DNA of 45,648 nucleotides from Planctomycetota bacterium. GTDB taxonomy: Bacteria > Planctomycetota > UBA1135 > UBA2386. Location: NCBI GenBank assembly GCA_016793305.1, contig JAEUHU010000109.1:1-45648 (forward strand), read 5' to 3'. Below, piece by piece: positions 7,231-15,306 of the stretch. Position 1 is the stretch's first letter; each line of letters begins with the position of its first letter. Made by a program: the position numbers and the translations under genes. The notes under the pieces were generated by a model. The model did no database searches and was not told the DNA's origin. It saw nothing but the letters and a program-made list of their open reading frames with translations.

Positions 7231-9063
7231 ATGGCAGGGGACCAGGGAGCCGAAGCGCGCCGCCCGCTGCCTGCGCCGTCAGCAGACGCCCGTGGGCCGC
7301 TGCCGACGCCAACCTGGCGGCAAGCCTTGGCCCTGGCGTTGGTCGCCGGCCGCGGCCCGGCCATCGGGCTCGCCGCCCTGACGCTGCTGCAGACGCTGCT
7401 GCCGCTCGCCGGCCTCGTCGCGATGATGCAGCTGATCGACGCAGTCGCCGCAGGACTCGCGAGCCGGCTGGCGCCCGACCAGGCGTTCGCCCGCGCTGGC
7501 TTCGCGGTCGCGGCCGCGGCGGCGATCGGCTTCGCGGGCTCGGCGGCGCGCTCGCTGCAGACCTGGCTCGGCGAGAGCCACGGCCGGCGCACCGGCGACC
7601 TGCTGCAGGAACGGCTGGAGCAGCACGCCGCCTGCGTGCCGCTCGCCGCGTTCGACCAGCCGAGCTTCCACGAACGGCTGCAGCGCGCAGCGGCCGAGGT
7701 GTCGGCCCGTCCGGTGCGGCTGCTGCAGGACCTGCTCGCCGTGCTGGCCGCCCTGGTCGGGCTGGTCGTGATGGCGGCGCTGTTGCTGTCGGTGGCTTCG
7801 TGGCTGCCGGTGCTGGTCGCGGCCACCGCGTTGCCGCACGCCTTCGTACGGTTGCGCCATGCGCGCCAGCGGGTCGCGTGGCAGCAGGACCAGGTGCCCG
7901 TGCAGCGCGACCTCGGTTCGCTGGCGGCGGCGCTGACCGCGCGCTCTACCGCCAAGGACGTGCGCGTGCTCCGGCTCGGCGGTTCGTTCGGGGCGCGGCT
8001 CGCGGCCCTGCGGGGTGGGCTGCATCGATCGCTGCGGGCGCTGGCCAAGGTGCGCAGCCGCGACGAACTGCTGGTCACCACCGTGGCGAGCCTCGGCTTG
8101 TTCGGGGCCTACCTGGTGCTGGTCGACGAGGCCCTGGCCGGGGGGCTGTCGCTCGGGGCCCTGGTGCTGCAGGCGCAAGCGGCGCAACGAGCCCAGAACG
8201 CGGTCCGCGACCTGCTGGCCGCGGGGGTCGCCGTGCACGAGCATCGGTTGTTCCTGCTGCCGCTGGTGGCGTTCTTCGCCGAACCGCTGGCGGGGGAGTC
8301 CACTCCCCCGCCGGGCGCTCCGACTCCCCCGCCGGGACCGCTGTCGCTGGAGCTGCGCGACGTCGCGTTCACCTATGCGGAGGCCGAGCGCCCGGCGCTG
8401 GTCGCGCTGTCGCTGGCGATCGCCGCCGGCGAACGGCTCGCCGTGGTCGGCCCGAACGGCTCGGGCAAGTCGACGCTGCTGAAGCTGCTCGCCGGCCTGT
8501 ACGCGCCCGACCGCGGCGTGCTGACCTGCGGCGGCCGGGCGATGCCGTGCGCCGAGCCGGCCTTCGGCGAGCGACGGCGCGTGCTGCTGCAGGACGGCGC
8601 CCTGTTCGAACTGTCGCTGCGCGACAACCTGCAACTCGGGGTTCCCGCACCCTGGCCCGACGCCGTGCTGTGGCAGGCGCTGGATCGAGTCGGCATGGCC
8701 GAACGGGTGCGCAGCCTGCCGCTCGGCCTCGACACACCCTGTTCGCGGCGGCAGGCGACCGGCGTCGCGTGGAGCGGCGGCGAAGTGCGCCGGCTGCTGC
8801 TGGCGCGCGCCCTGTTGCCCGGTGGCGACCTGCTGCTGCTGGACGAGCCGTTCGCGGCCCTGGATCCCGCCGCCGCCAGAGCGCTGGCGAACGTGCTAGC
8901 CGGCTGGCCGCGCAGCACGACGATGGTCATCGTCGACCACCGCGCCGACGTGCTGGCGTGCTGCGATCGTGTGCTGGTGCTCGACGCCGGCCGGCTCGTC
9001 GCCTGCGGCCCGCTGGCCACGCTGCGGCAGCAGCCGCAGGTCGCCGCCCTGCTGCCCGGCTGA
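7231..9063 (+). CDS. qhpF: ABC exporter of the qhp system (QhpF-like)
   Basis: A 610-residue half-ABC exporter with a membrane domain (about 30-345) fused to an ATPase domain (about 375-610). Walker A is GPNGSGKST near residue 408, the signature is WSGGE near 514 (the usual LSGGQ starts with Trp here), and Walker B is LLLLDEPFAALDP near 535. The two domains are joined by a Pro-rich linker, STPPPGAPTPPPGP. In characterised qhp operons QhpF is an ABC transporter needed to move the crosslinked gamma subunit to the periplasm. Here the assignment rests on position at the head of the qhp genes, since ABC exporters are hard to tell apart by sequence alone. A perfect 24-base inverted repeat lies in the linker-coding DNA. 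A 140-base gap separates it from qhpA. Confidence 0.85.
   Translation: MAGDQGAEARRPLPAPSADARGPLPTPTWRQALALALVAGRGPAIGLAALTLLQTLLPLAGLVAMMQLIDAVAAGLASRLAPDQAFARAGFAVAAAAAIGFAGSAARSLQTWLGESHGRRTGDLLQERLEQHAACVPLAAFDQPSFHERLQRAAAEVSARPVRLLQDLLAVLAALVGLVVMAALLLSVASWLPVLVAATALPHAFVRLRHARQRVAWQQDQVPVQRDLGSLAAALTARSTAKDVRVLRLGGSFGARLAALRGGLHRSLRALAKVRSRDELLVTTVASLGLFGAYLVLVDEALAGGLSLGALVLQAQAAQRAQNAVRDLLAAGVAVHEHRLFLLPLVAFFAEPLAGESTPPPGAPTPPPGPLSLELRDVAFTYAEAERPALVALSLAIAAGERLAVVGPNGSGKSTLLKLLAGLYAPDRGVLTCGGRAMPCAEPAFGERRRVLLQDGALFELSLRDNLQLGVPAPWPDAVLWQALDRVGMAERVRSLPLGLDTPCSRRQATGVAWSGGEVRRLLLARALLPGGDLLLLDEPFAALDPAAARALANVLAGWPRSTTMVIVDHRADVLACCDRVLVLDAGRLVACGPLATLRQQPQVAALLPG
8289..8312 (+). repeat. 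Perfect 11-bp-arm inverted repeat inside qhpF
   Basis: GGCGGGGGAGT (8289-8299) and ACTCCCCCGCC (8302-8312) are exact reverse complements around CC. The right arm recurs as a direct repeat at 8323-8333. It encodes the Pro-rich linker between the transmembrane and ATPase domains. Confidence 0.9.
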
Positions 9064-9143
9064 AGCTGCGGCGAGTACGAACGTGGTACGCATCGCGCCA
9101 CGGGGAACACGAACTGGCCGATGCCACGCGAGAGCGGGCTCGA

Positions 9144-9149
9144 TATGGT
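9144..9149 (+). promoter_or_regulatory. Possible internal promoter before qhpA
   Basis: TATGGT in the 140-base qhpF-qhpA gap fits TAnnnT and would give a leader of about 48 bases. A ribosome-binding site GGAG (9192-9195) stands 8 bases before the GTG start of qhpA. Read-through from qhpF is equally possible. Confidence 0.3.
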
Positions 9150-9203
9150 CCGCGAACCGCGGGCTCGTCACGCGGCTTTTCCTCGCACCGCGGAGCATTC
9201 GGC

Positions 9204-11390
9204 GTGCAGAGCTTCGTCCGTTCGATCGTCCTCGTCGTGTTCTCGGTCCTCGGCCTCGTGGCGTCCACGACGCCCGCCCAGGAGCCGACTCCGGTGGTTC
9301 CGCCCCAGCCGACGCCCCCGGTGCCGTACCAGCAGCCGCCGGCCACCCCACCACCGGCCGCCGAACCACAGCAGCCGGACGAGCGGCGCGGTCGCGGCAA
9401 CGCCGACCGCGGCGAAAGGGGGCGCACCGGCGCGCGCCAGGACGATGCCGCCGACAAGGCCAAGAAGCCGTCGAAGCCCGGCATCCCCGTCGAAGACCTG
9501 CTCGTGCACACCCACTGTGCGCGGTGCCACGCGCTCGACGACAAGCAGCAGATGACGCGCATCTCGTACGTGCGCAAGTCGCCGGAAGGTTGGGCCGAGA
9601 CGATCAAGCGCATGGGGCGCCTGCACGGCCTGCAGCTGTCGCCGAACGACGCCAAGCAGCTGGTGCGCACGCTCAGCAACTCGCACGGGCTCGCCCGCAG
9701 CGAGGCCGAACGCGGCCTCTACGAGAGCGAGAAGCGGGTGCACTGGTCGGAGGAGCACCACGACCAGGACTTCCGCCGCGCGTGTGCGGAGTGCCACCCG
9801 CTCGGCCGCGTGCTGCTGCAGCAGCGCGACGACGAGGAGTGGCAGCTGCTGCGTGCGACCCACGTCGCGATGTTCCCGCTGGCTCGCGGCCAGATGGGCG
9901 GTGGCCCGTCGGACGACGAAGGGCGCCGCGGCTTCAACTTCGGCGGTGGTGGCGGCGGCGGGGCACCGGCAGCCGCCGGTGGTGCCGCTGGTGGCGGAGG
10001 AGCCGGCGGCGGCCGCGGCAATCGCGGCGGCAACGCCGGCAACGCCGGCCAGGCCGGCGGCGGCAACGCCCCCACGCAGAGCGTCGGCGACCGCGTGCTG
10101 CAGAAGCTCGCCAAGGACCAGCCGCTGTTCACGCCCGCTTGGGAAGGCTGGAGCAAGAACCGCCGGGTCGTGCCGCTGGCCGGCACCTGGACCGTGTCCG
10201 GCCACGAGACCGGCCGCGGCGACCTGTTCGGCACGGCGGTGCTGACGCGCACCGACGAGGACGAGTACGAGATCCGCTGGTCGCTGCGCGCCACCGACGG
10301 CTCCACCATCGAACGTTCGGGGCGCGGCATCCTCTATGCCGGCTACTCGTGGCGCGGCCGCAGCCAGGATGCCGCAGGCCCGGCGAACGCGCCGTCCTGG
10401 CGCGAAGTGCTGCTGCTCGACGACGCGTGGCAGACGCTCCGCGGCCGGCTGTTCACCGGCAACCACGACGAGATAGGCGTCGACGTCACGTTGCAGCGCG
10501 ACCAGGGTCGGCCGCGCGTACTGGCGGTCGACCAGGGTTCCCTGGTCGTGCCGAGCACCGGCCACCGGCTGGTCGTGCACGGCGAAGCGTTCCCCGCGAC
10601 GCTGGCGGCAGCGGACTTCTTCGTCGGCACCGGCCTCACCGTGACCGCGGTCGAGCGGCAGTCGGACCGACAAGCGACGCTGCTCGTCGACGTGGCCCCT
10701 GGCACCCAGCTCGGCACGCGCACGGTGGCGTTCGCGAACCAGCCCGATGGCGCGCCGCTCGTGCTCTACGACACGGTCGACTACGTGCGGGTGCGCCCGC
10801 TGCAGGGCTTCGCGCGCGTCGGTGGCGCCAGGCATCCGAACCAGATCGAACGCTTCGAGGCCTACGCCGTGCACCGCGGCAAGGACCAGAAGCCGTACAC
10901 CGAGGACGACGTCGACCTGTTCCAGGTGCGGCCGAAGTGGTCGCTGGCCGAGTTCGCGGTGCGCGAGAACGACGACGACCTCGCCTACGTCGGCAGCATC
11001 GACGCCGTGACCGGCGTGTTCACGCCGAACGTCGACGGCCCGAACCCCGCCCGCAAGTGGCAGGCGAACAACGTCGGCGACGTGTTCGTGGTCGCCGAGA
11101 TCGAGCTCGAGGTCGGCGAGCGCCCGGCCCCGCCGAAACCGAAGCCCAAGCCGAAACCGAAGCCGGCGGAACCCGAGGGTGCACCCGCCGCGGGCGGCGA
11201 GGGCGAGGCAGGCGACGAGCAAGGCGGCGCCGCGGAGAAGCCGGCCGCCGAACCGCCGGAGCCCGAGGCCGCGGCGGCCCCGCAGGGCCCATTGCCGAAG
11301 GTCGTGAAGACGTTCCTCGCGCGTTCCCACTTGCTGGTCTCGGTGCCGCTCTACACGCGCTGGCAGGCGCTCGACTGGGAGGACCGCTGA
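9204..11390 (+). CDS. qhpA: Quinohemoprotein amine dehydrogenase alpha subunit
   Basis: This encodes the di-heme c alpha subunit of QHNDH, which passes electrons from the CTQ site of the gamma subunit to periplasmic acceptors. The GTG at 9204 is chosen for its GGAG ribosome-binding site and a signal peptide ending near TTPAQ (about residue 26). Heme motifs are CARCH (105-109) and CAECH (194-198). The rest has the long Asp/Val-rich beta domains expected of the family. At 728 residues it is much longer than the roughly 490 of the Pseudomonas/Paracoccus subunit. The excess is low complexity: a Pro/Arg-rich stretch after the signal (about 28-90), a Gly/Ala/Asn-rich block (about 246-290) and a KPKPKP plus Ala/Glu/Pro block near the C-terminus. 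The qhpD GTG starts 1 base after its stop. Confidence 0.93.
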   Translation: MQSFVRSIVLVVFSVLGLVASTTPAQEPTPVVPPQPTPPVPYQQPPATPPPAAEPQQPDERRGRGNADRGERGRTGARQDDAADKAKKPSKPGIPVEDLLVHTHCARCHALDDKQQMTRISYVRKSPEGWAETIKRMGRLHGLQLSPNDAKQLVRTLSNSHGLARSEAERGLYESEKRVHWSEEHHDQDFRRACAECHPLGRVLLQQRDDEEWQLLRATHVAMFPLARGQMGGGPSDDEGRRGFNFGGGGGGGAPAAAGGAAGGGGAGGGRGNRGGNAGNAGQAGGGNAPTQSVGDRVLQKLAKDQPLFTPAWEGWSKNRRVVPLAGTWTVSGHETGRGDLFGTAVLTRTDEDEYEIRWSLRATDGSTIERSGRGILYAGYSWRGRSQDAAGPANAPSWREVLLLDDAWQTLRGRLFTGNHDEIGVDVTLQRDQGRPRVLAVDQGSLVVPSTGHRLVVHGEAFPATLAAADFFVGTGLTVTAVERQSDRQATLLVDVAPGTQLGTRTVAFANQPDGAPLVLYDTVDYVRVRPLQGFARVGGARHPNQIERFEAYAVHRGKDQKPYTEDDVDLFQVRPKWSLAEFAVRENDDDLAYVGSIDAVTGVFTPNVDGPNPARKWQANNVGDVFVVAEIELEVGERPAPPKPKPKPKPKPAEPEGAPAAGGEGEAGDEQGGAAEKPAAEPPEPEAAAAPQGPLPKVVKTFLARSHLLVSVPLYTRWQALDWEDR

Positions 11391-11391
11391 C

Positions 11392-12837
11392 GTGCAGCTG
11401 CGCACCGTGGTCCACCACCGCTTCCGCGCCGACGGCGAAGCCGCGGGCCCCGAGTTCGTCTACGTCGCCACCTCGGCGGCGATCCTCGGGCTCGACGCGC
11501 ACACCGCGGCGATCGTCGAGGCGTTCGGCGGTGCCGACGGACAGGACGACGAAGCGTGGCTCGGCACGCGGCCCGATCGCGAACTGGCGGAACGGTCGCT
11601 GCACGACCTGATCGACCTCGGCGTCGTGCGGCCGGTCGGCGAGCCCGAGGCGCCGCGCGCCGCGTTGCCGCCGATGCCGTTCCCGTTGGCGACGTTGGTG
11701 CTGAACGTCACCAACAAGTGCAACCTGTCGTGCACCTACTGCTACGAGTACGGCGCCGATCGGTTGACCGAGGGCGAAGGCAGCAAGGGCTCCGGCAAGC
11801 CGCGCATGGACGACGACACGGCACGCCAGTCGATCGACTTCCTGCTGCGCAGCAGCGGCGACCGGCCGCAGGTGTCGATCACGTTCTTCGGCGGTGAGAC
11901 GCTGCTGAACTTCCCGGCGATCCGCGCCGCGGTCGAGTACGCCGAGGCAAAGGCCGCCCCGCTGCGGAAGCGCGTGCACTACTCGCTGACCACCAACGCG
12001 ACGCTGCTGACCGACGAGGTCGTCGAGTTCCTGGTGCGGCACCGCTTCGGCATCACGGTGTCGATCGACGGCGACCAGCAGGAACAGGACCGCCACCGCA
12101 CCTTCCAGCGCGGTGTGGGCAGCTTCGCGGTGATCGAACCGCGCATCCGCCACCTGCTCGCCACCAACAAGGCGCAGAAGGGCCGCGCGATCGGCGCGCG
12201 CGTCACGTTGACCGCCGGGGCGGCCCCGGCCCCGCAGACGTTCCGCTTCCTGCGGGACGAGCTCGGCTTCGACGAAGTCGGCTTCGCGCCGGTCACCGCC
12301 GGACTCGGGCGCGCCTACGCGCTCGGGGAACTCGGCTACGAACGCCTGCTGCGCGAGTTCGGCGAACTCGCCGACGACTACGTGGCGGCGGCCCTGCGCG
12401 ACGAAGCGCACGGCTTCGCCAACCTGAACGACCTGCTGCGCGAACTGCATCAGGGAGTGCACAAGGCGCATCCGTGCGGGGCCGGACTCGGCCTGCTCGG
12501 CGTGTCGACCGAAGGCGAGATCGGCCTCTGCCATCGCTTCGTCGAGTCGAAGGACTACGGGCTCGGCAACGTCGCGACCGGGCTCGACGAGGCGCAACGC
12601 ACCACGTTCCTGCAGCAGGCGCACATCGACCGGAAGACCGACTGCCGGCAGTGCTTCGCCAAGCCGTTGTGCGCCGGCGGCTGCTACCACGAAGCGCACG
12701 TGCGCTACGGCGACGCCACGCACGCGAACCTGCACTACTGCGAGTGGATCCGCGGCTTCGTCGCCCTCGGCCTGCGCAGCTACGCCCGCATCCTGACCCG
12801 GAACCCGAAGTTCTTCGCGAGGTTCGAGACGTCATGA
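11392..12837 (+). CDS. qhpD: QhpD, radical SAM thioether-crosslinking enzyme
   Basis: A 481-residue SPASM-type radical SAM protein. The radical cluster motif CNLSCTYC (Cys110, Cys114, Cys117) follows a PqqD-like N-terminal region of about 90 residues. The GGETLLNFP motif and a VSIDGD segment are typical of the SAM domain. The C-terminal part has cysteines for auxiliary Fe-S clusters (CGAGLGLLGVSTEGEIGLC, then DCRQCFAKPLCAGGCYHEAH and a final YCEWI). In the Paracoccus system QhpD binds QhpC and forms the three Cys-Asp/Glu thioether bonds in the cytosol. The start is GTG 11392, one base after the qhpA stop. The stop overlaps the qhpC start (ATGA), so enzyme and substrate are translationally coupled. 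The neighbours make this specific assignment near certain. Confidence 0.95.
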   Translation: MQLRTVVHHRFRADGEAAGPEFVYVATSAAILGLDAHTAAIVEAFGGADGQDDEAWLGTRPDRELAERSLHDLIDLGVVRPVGEPEAPRAALPPMPFPLATLVLNVTNKCNLSCTYCYEYGADRLTEGEGSKGSGKPRMDDDTARQSIDFLLRSSGDRPQVSITFFGGETLLNFPAIRAAVEYAEAKAAPLRKRVHYSLTTNATLLTDEVVEFLVRHRFGITVSIDGDQQEQDRHRTFQRGVGSFAVIEPRIRHLLATNKAQKGRAIGARVTLTAGAAPAPQTFRFLRDELGFDEVGFAPVTAGLGRAYALGELGYERLLREFGELADDYVAAALRDEAHGFANLNDLLRELHQGVHKAHPCGAGLGLLGVSTEGEIGLCHRFVESKDYGLGNVATGLDEAQRTTFLQQAHIDRKTDCRQCFAKPLCAGGCYHEAHVRYGDATHANLHYCEWIRGFVALGLRSYARILTRNPKFFARFETS

Positions 12838-13247
12838 ACCAGAACGATTCCGCCCTCCCGGCCCCGTCTCTCGACGCCGGCCACGACGCAGTCGGCGCCC
12901 CGCCGACGTGGCCACCCGCCCGCATCGTCGCCTGCAACCAGAAGGCGCGGCAGCTCGCCGCGATGGTGCTCGCCCAACGTGGTGGCGCCCGCGCGCTGAC
13001 GCAGGATCCGCCGCGCACGCAGTATCCGTACGGTTGCACGACGATCTTCGCGCCCGGTTGGGAAGTCGACTCCGCCAACGGCACGCACGGCCTCTGCCAA
13101 CCGATCGAGCGCGACCTCTACGACTGCTACCACACGTGCTACTGGCCGGCCCAGGTGCCCGACGGCGTGACCAACGCGCCATCGTGGACCGCCTCGTGCG
13201 GGGCGCCGATGCAGGATTGGAAGTCCATCGACCTGGTGTTCCCGTGA
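12834..13247 (+). CDS. qhpC: Quinohemoprotein amine dehydrogenase gamma subunit precursor
   Basis: A 137-residue precursor of the small subunit that carries the cysteine tryptophylquinone cofactor. With an offset of 61 every crosslinking residue of the P. putida gamma subunit is found at its known mature position: Cys68-Glu77 (C7-E16), Cys88-Asp94 (C27-D33), Cys98-Trp104 (C37-W43, the CTQ pair) and Cys102-Asp110 (C41-D49). Asp94 corresponds to the proposed catalytic base. The mature part would be about 76 residues and the leader about 61, longer than the 28-residue Paracoccus leader. Met44 is an alternative start that would give an 18-residue leader. Extra cysteines occur at 34 (leader) and 122 (mature). 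The ATG overlaps the qhpD stop and the stop overlaps the qhpB ATG by one base. Confidence 0.96.
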   Translation: MNQNDSALPAPSLDAGHDAVGAPPTWPPARIVACNQKARQLAAMVLAQRGGARALTQDPPRTQYPYGCTTIFAPGWEVDSANGTHGLCQPIERDLYDCYHTCYWPAQVPDGVTNAPSWTASCGAPMQDWKSIDLVFP

Positions 13248-14692
13248 TGCTCGACCTGCTCGTCCGCTGCCTCGGCTCCGTTCCCGGAGTCCTGCTCGCG
13301 ACCCCCTGCCTGCTGCTCGCGCAGACACCACCGCCGCCGGTGCCCGTCCCCACTCCTGCACCGGCAGGCGGCCAGCAGGATCCGGGGCGGCAGGAGCCGG
13401 CGCCTGCGCCAACCCCACCGGCCCCCACGCCCTCGGCCCCCCCGACGACCCAGGAGCCCGCGCCGGTCCAGCCGCCGCAGGGGGAAGCCCAGGGTGCAGA
13501 ACGCCCCGAGCGACCCGGTCGCTTCCGCCGCCGCGGCGAAGGCGGCGAGGGCGAACGCCGCGGCCAAGGTGGTCCAGGTGGAGGGCAAGGCGGCGGGCCG
13601 GGCCAGGAGCTGACCGAGCTGCCCGAGTTCGTGCCGGTCGCGGCCCCACCGCTCGCCGGCCTCGAGGGCAAGCAGTCGTTCTGGTTCACGATGTACCCGA
13701 ACTTCCTGGCCCAGTTCGATCCAGCCACCGACACCCTGGTGCGCAAGGTCGAGCTGAAGCGCGGCATGTTCTGGAGCACGCGCCTCACGCACGATCGCAA
13801 GCGCATGCTGGTGGTCACCGACCAGCAGCAGACCATCGAGGTCGTCGATCTGGCGACCGGCACGGTGCAGAGCGAGCACCCGTTCCGCGAAGAAGGCATG
13901 ACCCTGCGCATCCGCGAAGTGCGCGAGTGCCCAGGCGGCGTGCACTGGCTGGTGCAGACCGAACGCGTCAAGAAGGAAGTCGACCGCTACTCGTTCGAGG
14001 CCGCGCAGTGGCTGCTCTACGACAGCAGCACGCAGAAGGTCGTGCGCAAGGTCCGTCGCCTGCCCGAGGTCCTGCAGCGCGGCGCGTCGCTGTCGGCCGA
14101 TGGAACCACCTGGCAGCAGCAGGACGACGAAGGCAACCTGCGCTTCCTGGACGGCCGCACGTTCGAGGAACTGGGCAAGATCGACCTGCGCACGCCGCGC
14201 TACTTCGGTGCCGGCCCGATCCGCCTCAGCGGCACCGACCTGCTCGACCGGCGCGATCCCACGCGCGCGTTGATGCTGTTCACCACCACCGATCCCGTCG
14301 AGACGCGACGCAGTTCCTGGGGCCTCTGCGAACTCGACCTGAAGGAACGCCGGGTCGTCTCGGTGCAGGAATGGGGTCCGCAGCAGAGCACCTGGGGGCT
14401 GCGCATCGCCCACCGAAAGCGCATCGGGGCGGCGATGTCCGGCGGCTTCGGCCGCGACGACGACCGGTCGCAGCTGTTCCTGTTCGACCTCACCACCGGC
14501 AAGAAGGTCTGCGAGGCGATCGAGGAGTTCCGGCCCCGCCGCTCGCTGGTGGCGATCTCGCCCGACGCCGACAAGGTCTACATCGGCGTCGCCGGCAGCG
14601 ACTTCGAGGTGTTCGACGGCCAGCTCAAGCGCCTGAAGACCGTCGAACTCGACGGCGAGATCGTCGGCACGATCCACGTCGTCGACGGATGA
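13247..14692 (+). CDS. qhpB: Quinohemoprotein amine dehydrogenase beta subunit
   Basis: This encodes the periplasmic beta subunit, a seven-bladed beta-propeller that caps the gamma subunit and lines the active site. The ATG at 13247 overlaps the qhpC stop (TGATG). A signal peptide ends near CLLLAQ (about residue 26). Residues about 27-120 are low complexity: Pro/Thr/Ala-rich first (PPPVPVPTPAPAGG), then Arg/Gly-rich (RRRGEGGEGERRG, GGPGGGQGGG). The propeller begins near residue 130 with SFWFTMYPNFLAQFDP, and blade repeats of the VVDLATGTV type follow. At 481 residues it exceeds the usual 340-380 mainly because of the disordered N-terminal region. The stop overlaps the qhpE ATG by four bases. 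Confidence 0.92.
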   Translation: MLDLLVRCLGSVPGVLLATPCLLLAQTPPPPVPVPTPAPAGGQQDPGRQEPAPAPTPPAPTPSAPPTTQEPAPVQPPQGEAQGAERPERPGRFRRRGEGGEGERRGQGGPGGGQGGGPGQELTELPEFVPVAAPPLAGLEGKQSFWFTMYPNFLAQFDPATDTLVRKVELKRGMFWSTRLTHDRKRMLVVTDQQQTIEVVDLATGTVQSEHPFREEGMTLRIREVRECPGGVHWLVQTERVKKEVDRYSFEAAQWLLYDSSTQKVVRKVRRLPEVLQRGASLSADGTTWQQQDDEGNLRFLDGRTFEELGKIDLRTPRYFGAGPIRLSGTDLLDRRDPTRALMLFTTTDPVETRRSSWGLCELDLKERRVVSVQEWGPQQSTWGLRIAHRKRIGAAMSGGFGRDDDRSQLFLFDLTTGKKVCEAIEEFRPRRSLVAISPDADKVYIGVAGSDFEVFDGQLKRLKTVELDGEIVGTIHVVDG

Positions 14693-15306
14693 TCCGCGTC
14701 GTCGTCGTCGACAGCGGCATCGACGGCGAGCACCCGGCGGTGCGCGGCCGCGCCGCCGTGGTCCGCGGCCCCGCGTTCGGCTGCGTCGACGAGCCCGAGC
14801 CGGACGTGCTCGGCCACGGCACCGCGGTCGCGGCGACGGTGCTGCGCTTCCTGCCGCCGGGCTCGATCGAGCTGGTGGCGCTGCGGGTGTTCGCGCGCGA
14901 ACCGGTCTGCACGTTCGATGCCGTGCTGGAGGCCCTCGAACACGCCGTGTCCCTGCAGCCGGCCCTGGTGAACCTGAGCCTCGGCACGACGTCGCTGCGG
15001 CATCGCCGGGCGCTGCAGGCGCTGCTCGGGCGAGCGAAGGCCATGGGCACGCGCTTCGTGGCCCCAGCCAGCTACGGCGGCCTGCCGTGCGATCCTGGCG
15101 CGCTGCCGGAAGTCGAAGCCGTGGTCGCCGATCCGAACGTGCTGCCGATGGCCCCCGAGCTGCGACCCACGGGTGGCCGGCTGGTCTGGTTCGCGTCGCC
15201 GTTGCCGCCGCGCGACGGGGACGGTGGCCGGCGCCTGCTGGCGCGAGGCGACAGCCTCGCGACGGCCGCGGTCACCGGCTGTCTGGTGCGCCATCGGCTG
15301 GCGTGA
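14689..15306 (+). CDS. qhpE: QhpE, subtilisin-like maturation protease
   Basis: A compact 205-residue subtilase without a signal peptide, so probably cytosolic. The catalytic triad is visible: Asp8 in VVVDSGIDGEHP, His43 in LGHGTAVAAT and Ser189 in RGDSLATAAVTG, the counterpart of the family's GTSxAxP motif. The strand VNLSLGT (95-100) is also typical. In Paracoccus denitrificans QhpE removes the QhpC leader once the thioether bonds are in place. Its small size and position directly behind qhpB (ATGA overlap) fit that role. The 3' end overlaps the convergent qhpG gene by 35 bases. A general protease is unlikely given the operon. Confidence 0.93.
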   Translation: MIRVVVVDSGIDGEHPAVRGRAAVVRGPAFGCVDEPEPDVLGHGTAVAATVLRFLPPGSIELVALRVFAREPVCTFDAVLEALEHAVSLQPALVNLSLGTTSLRHRRALQALLGRAKAMGTRFVAPASYGGLPCDPGALPEVEAVVADPNVLPMAPELRPTGGRLVWFASPLPPRDGDGGRRLLARGDSLATAAVTGCLVRHRLA

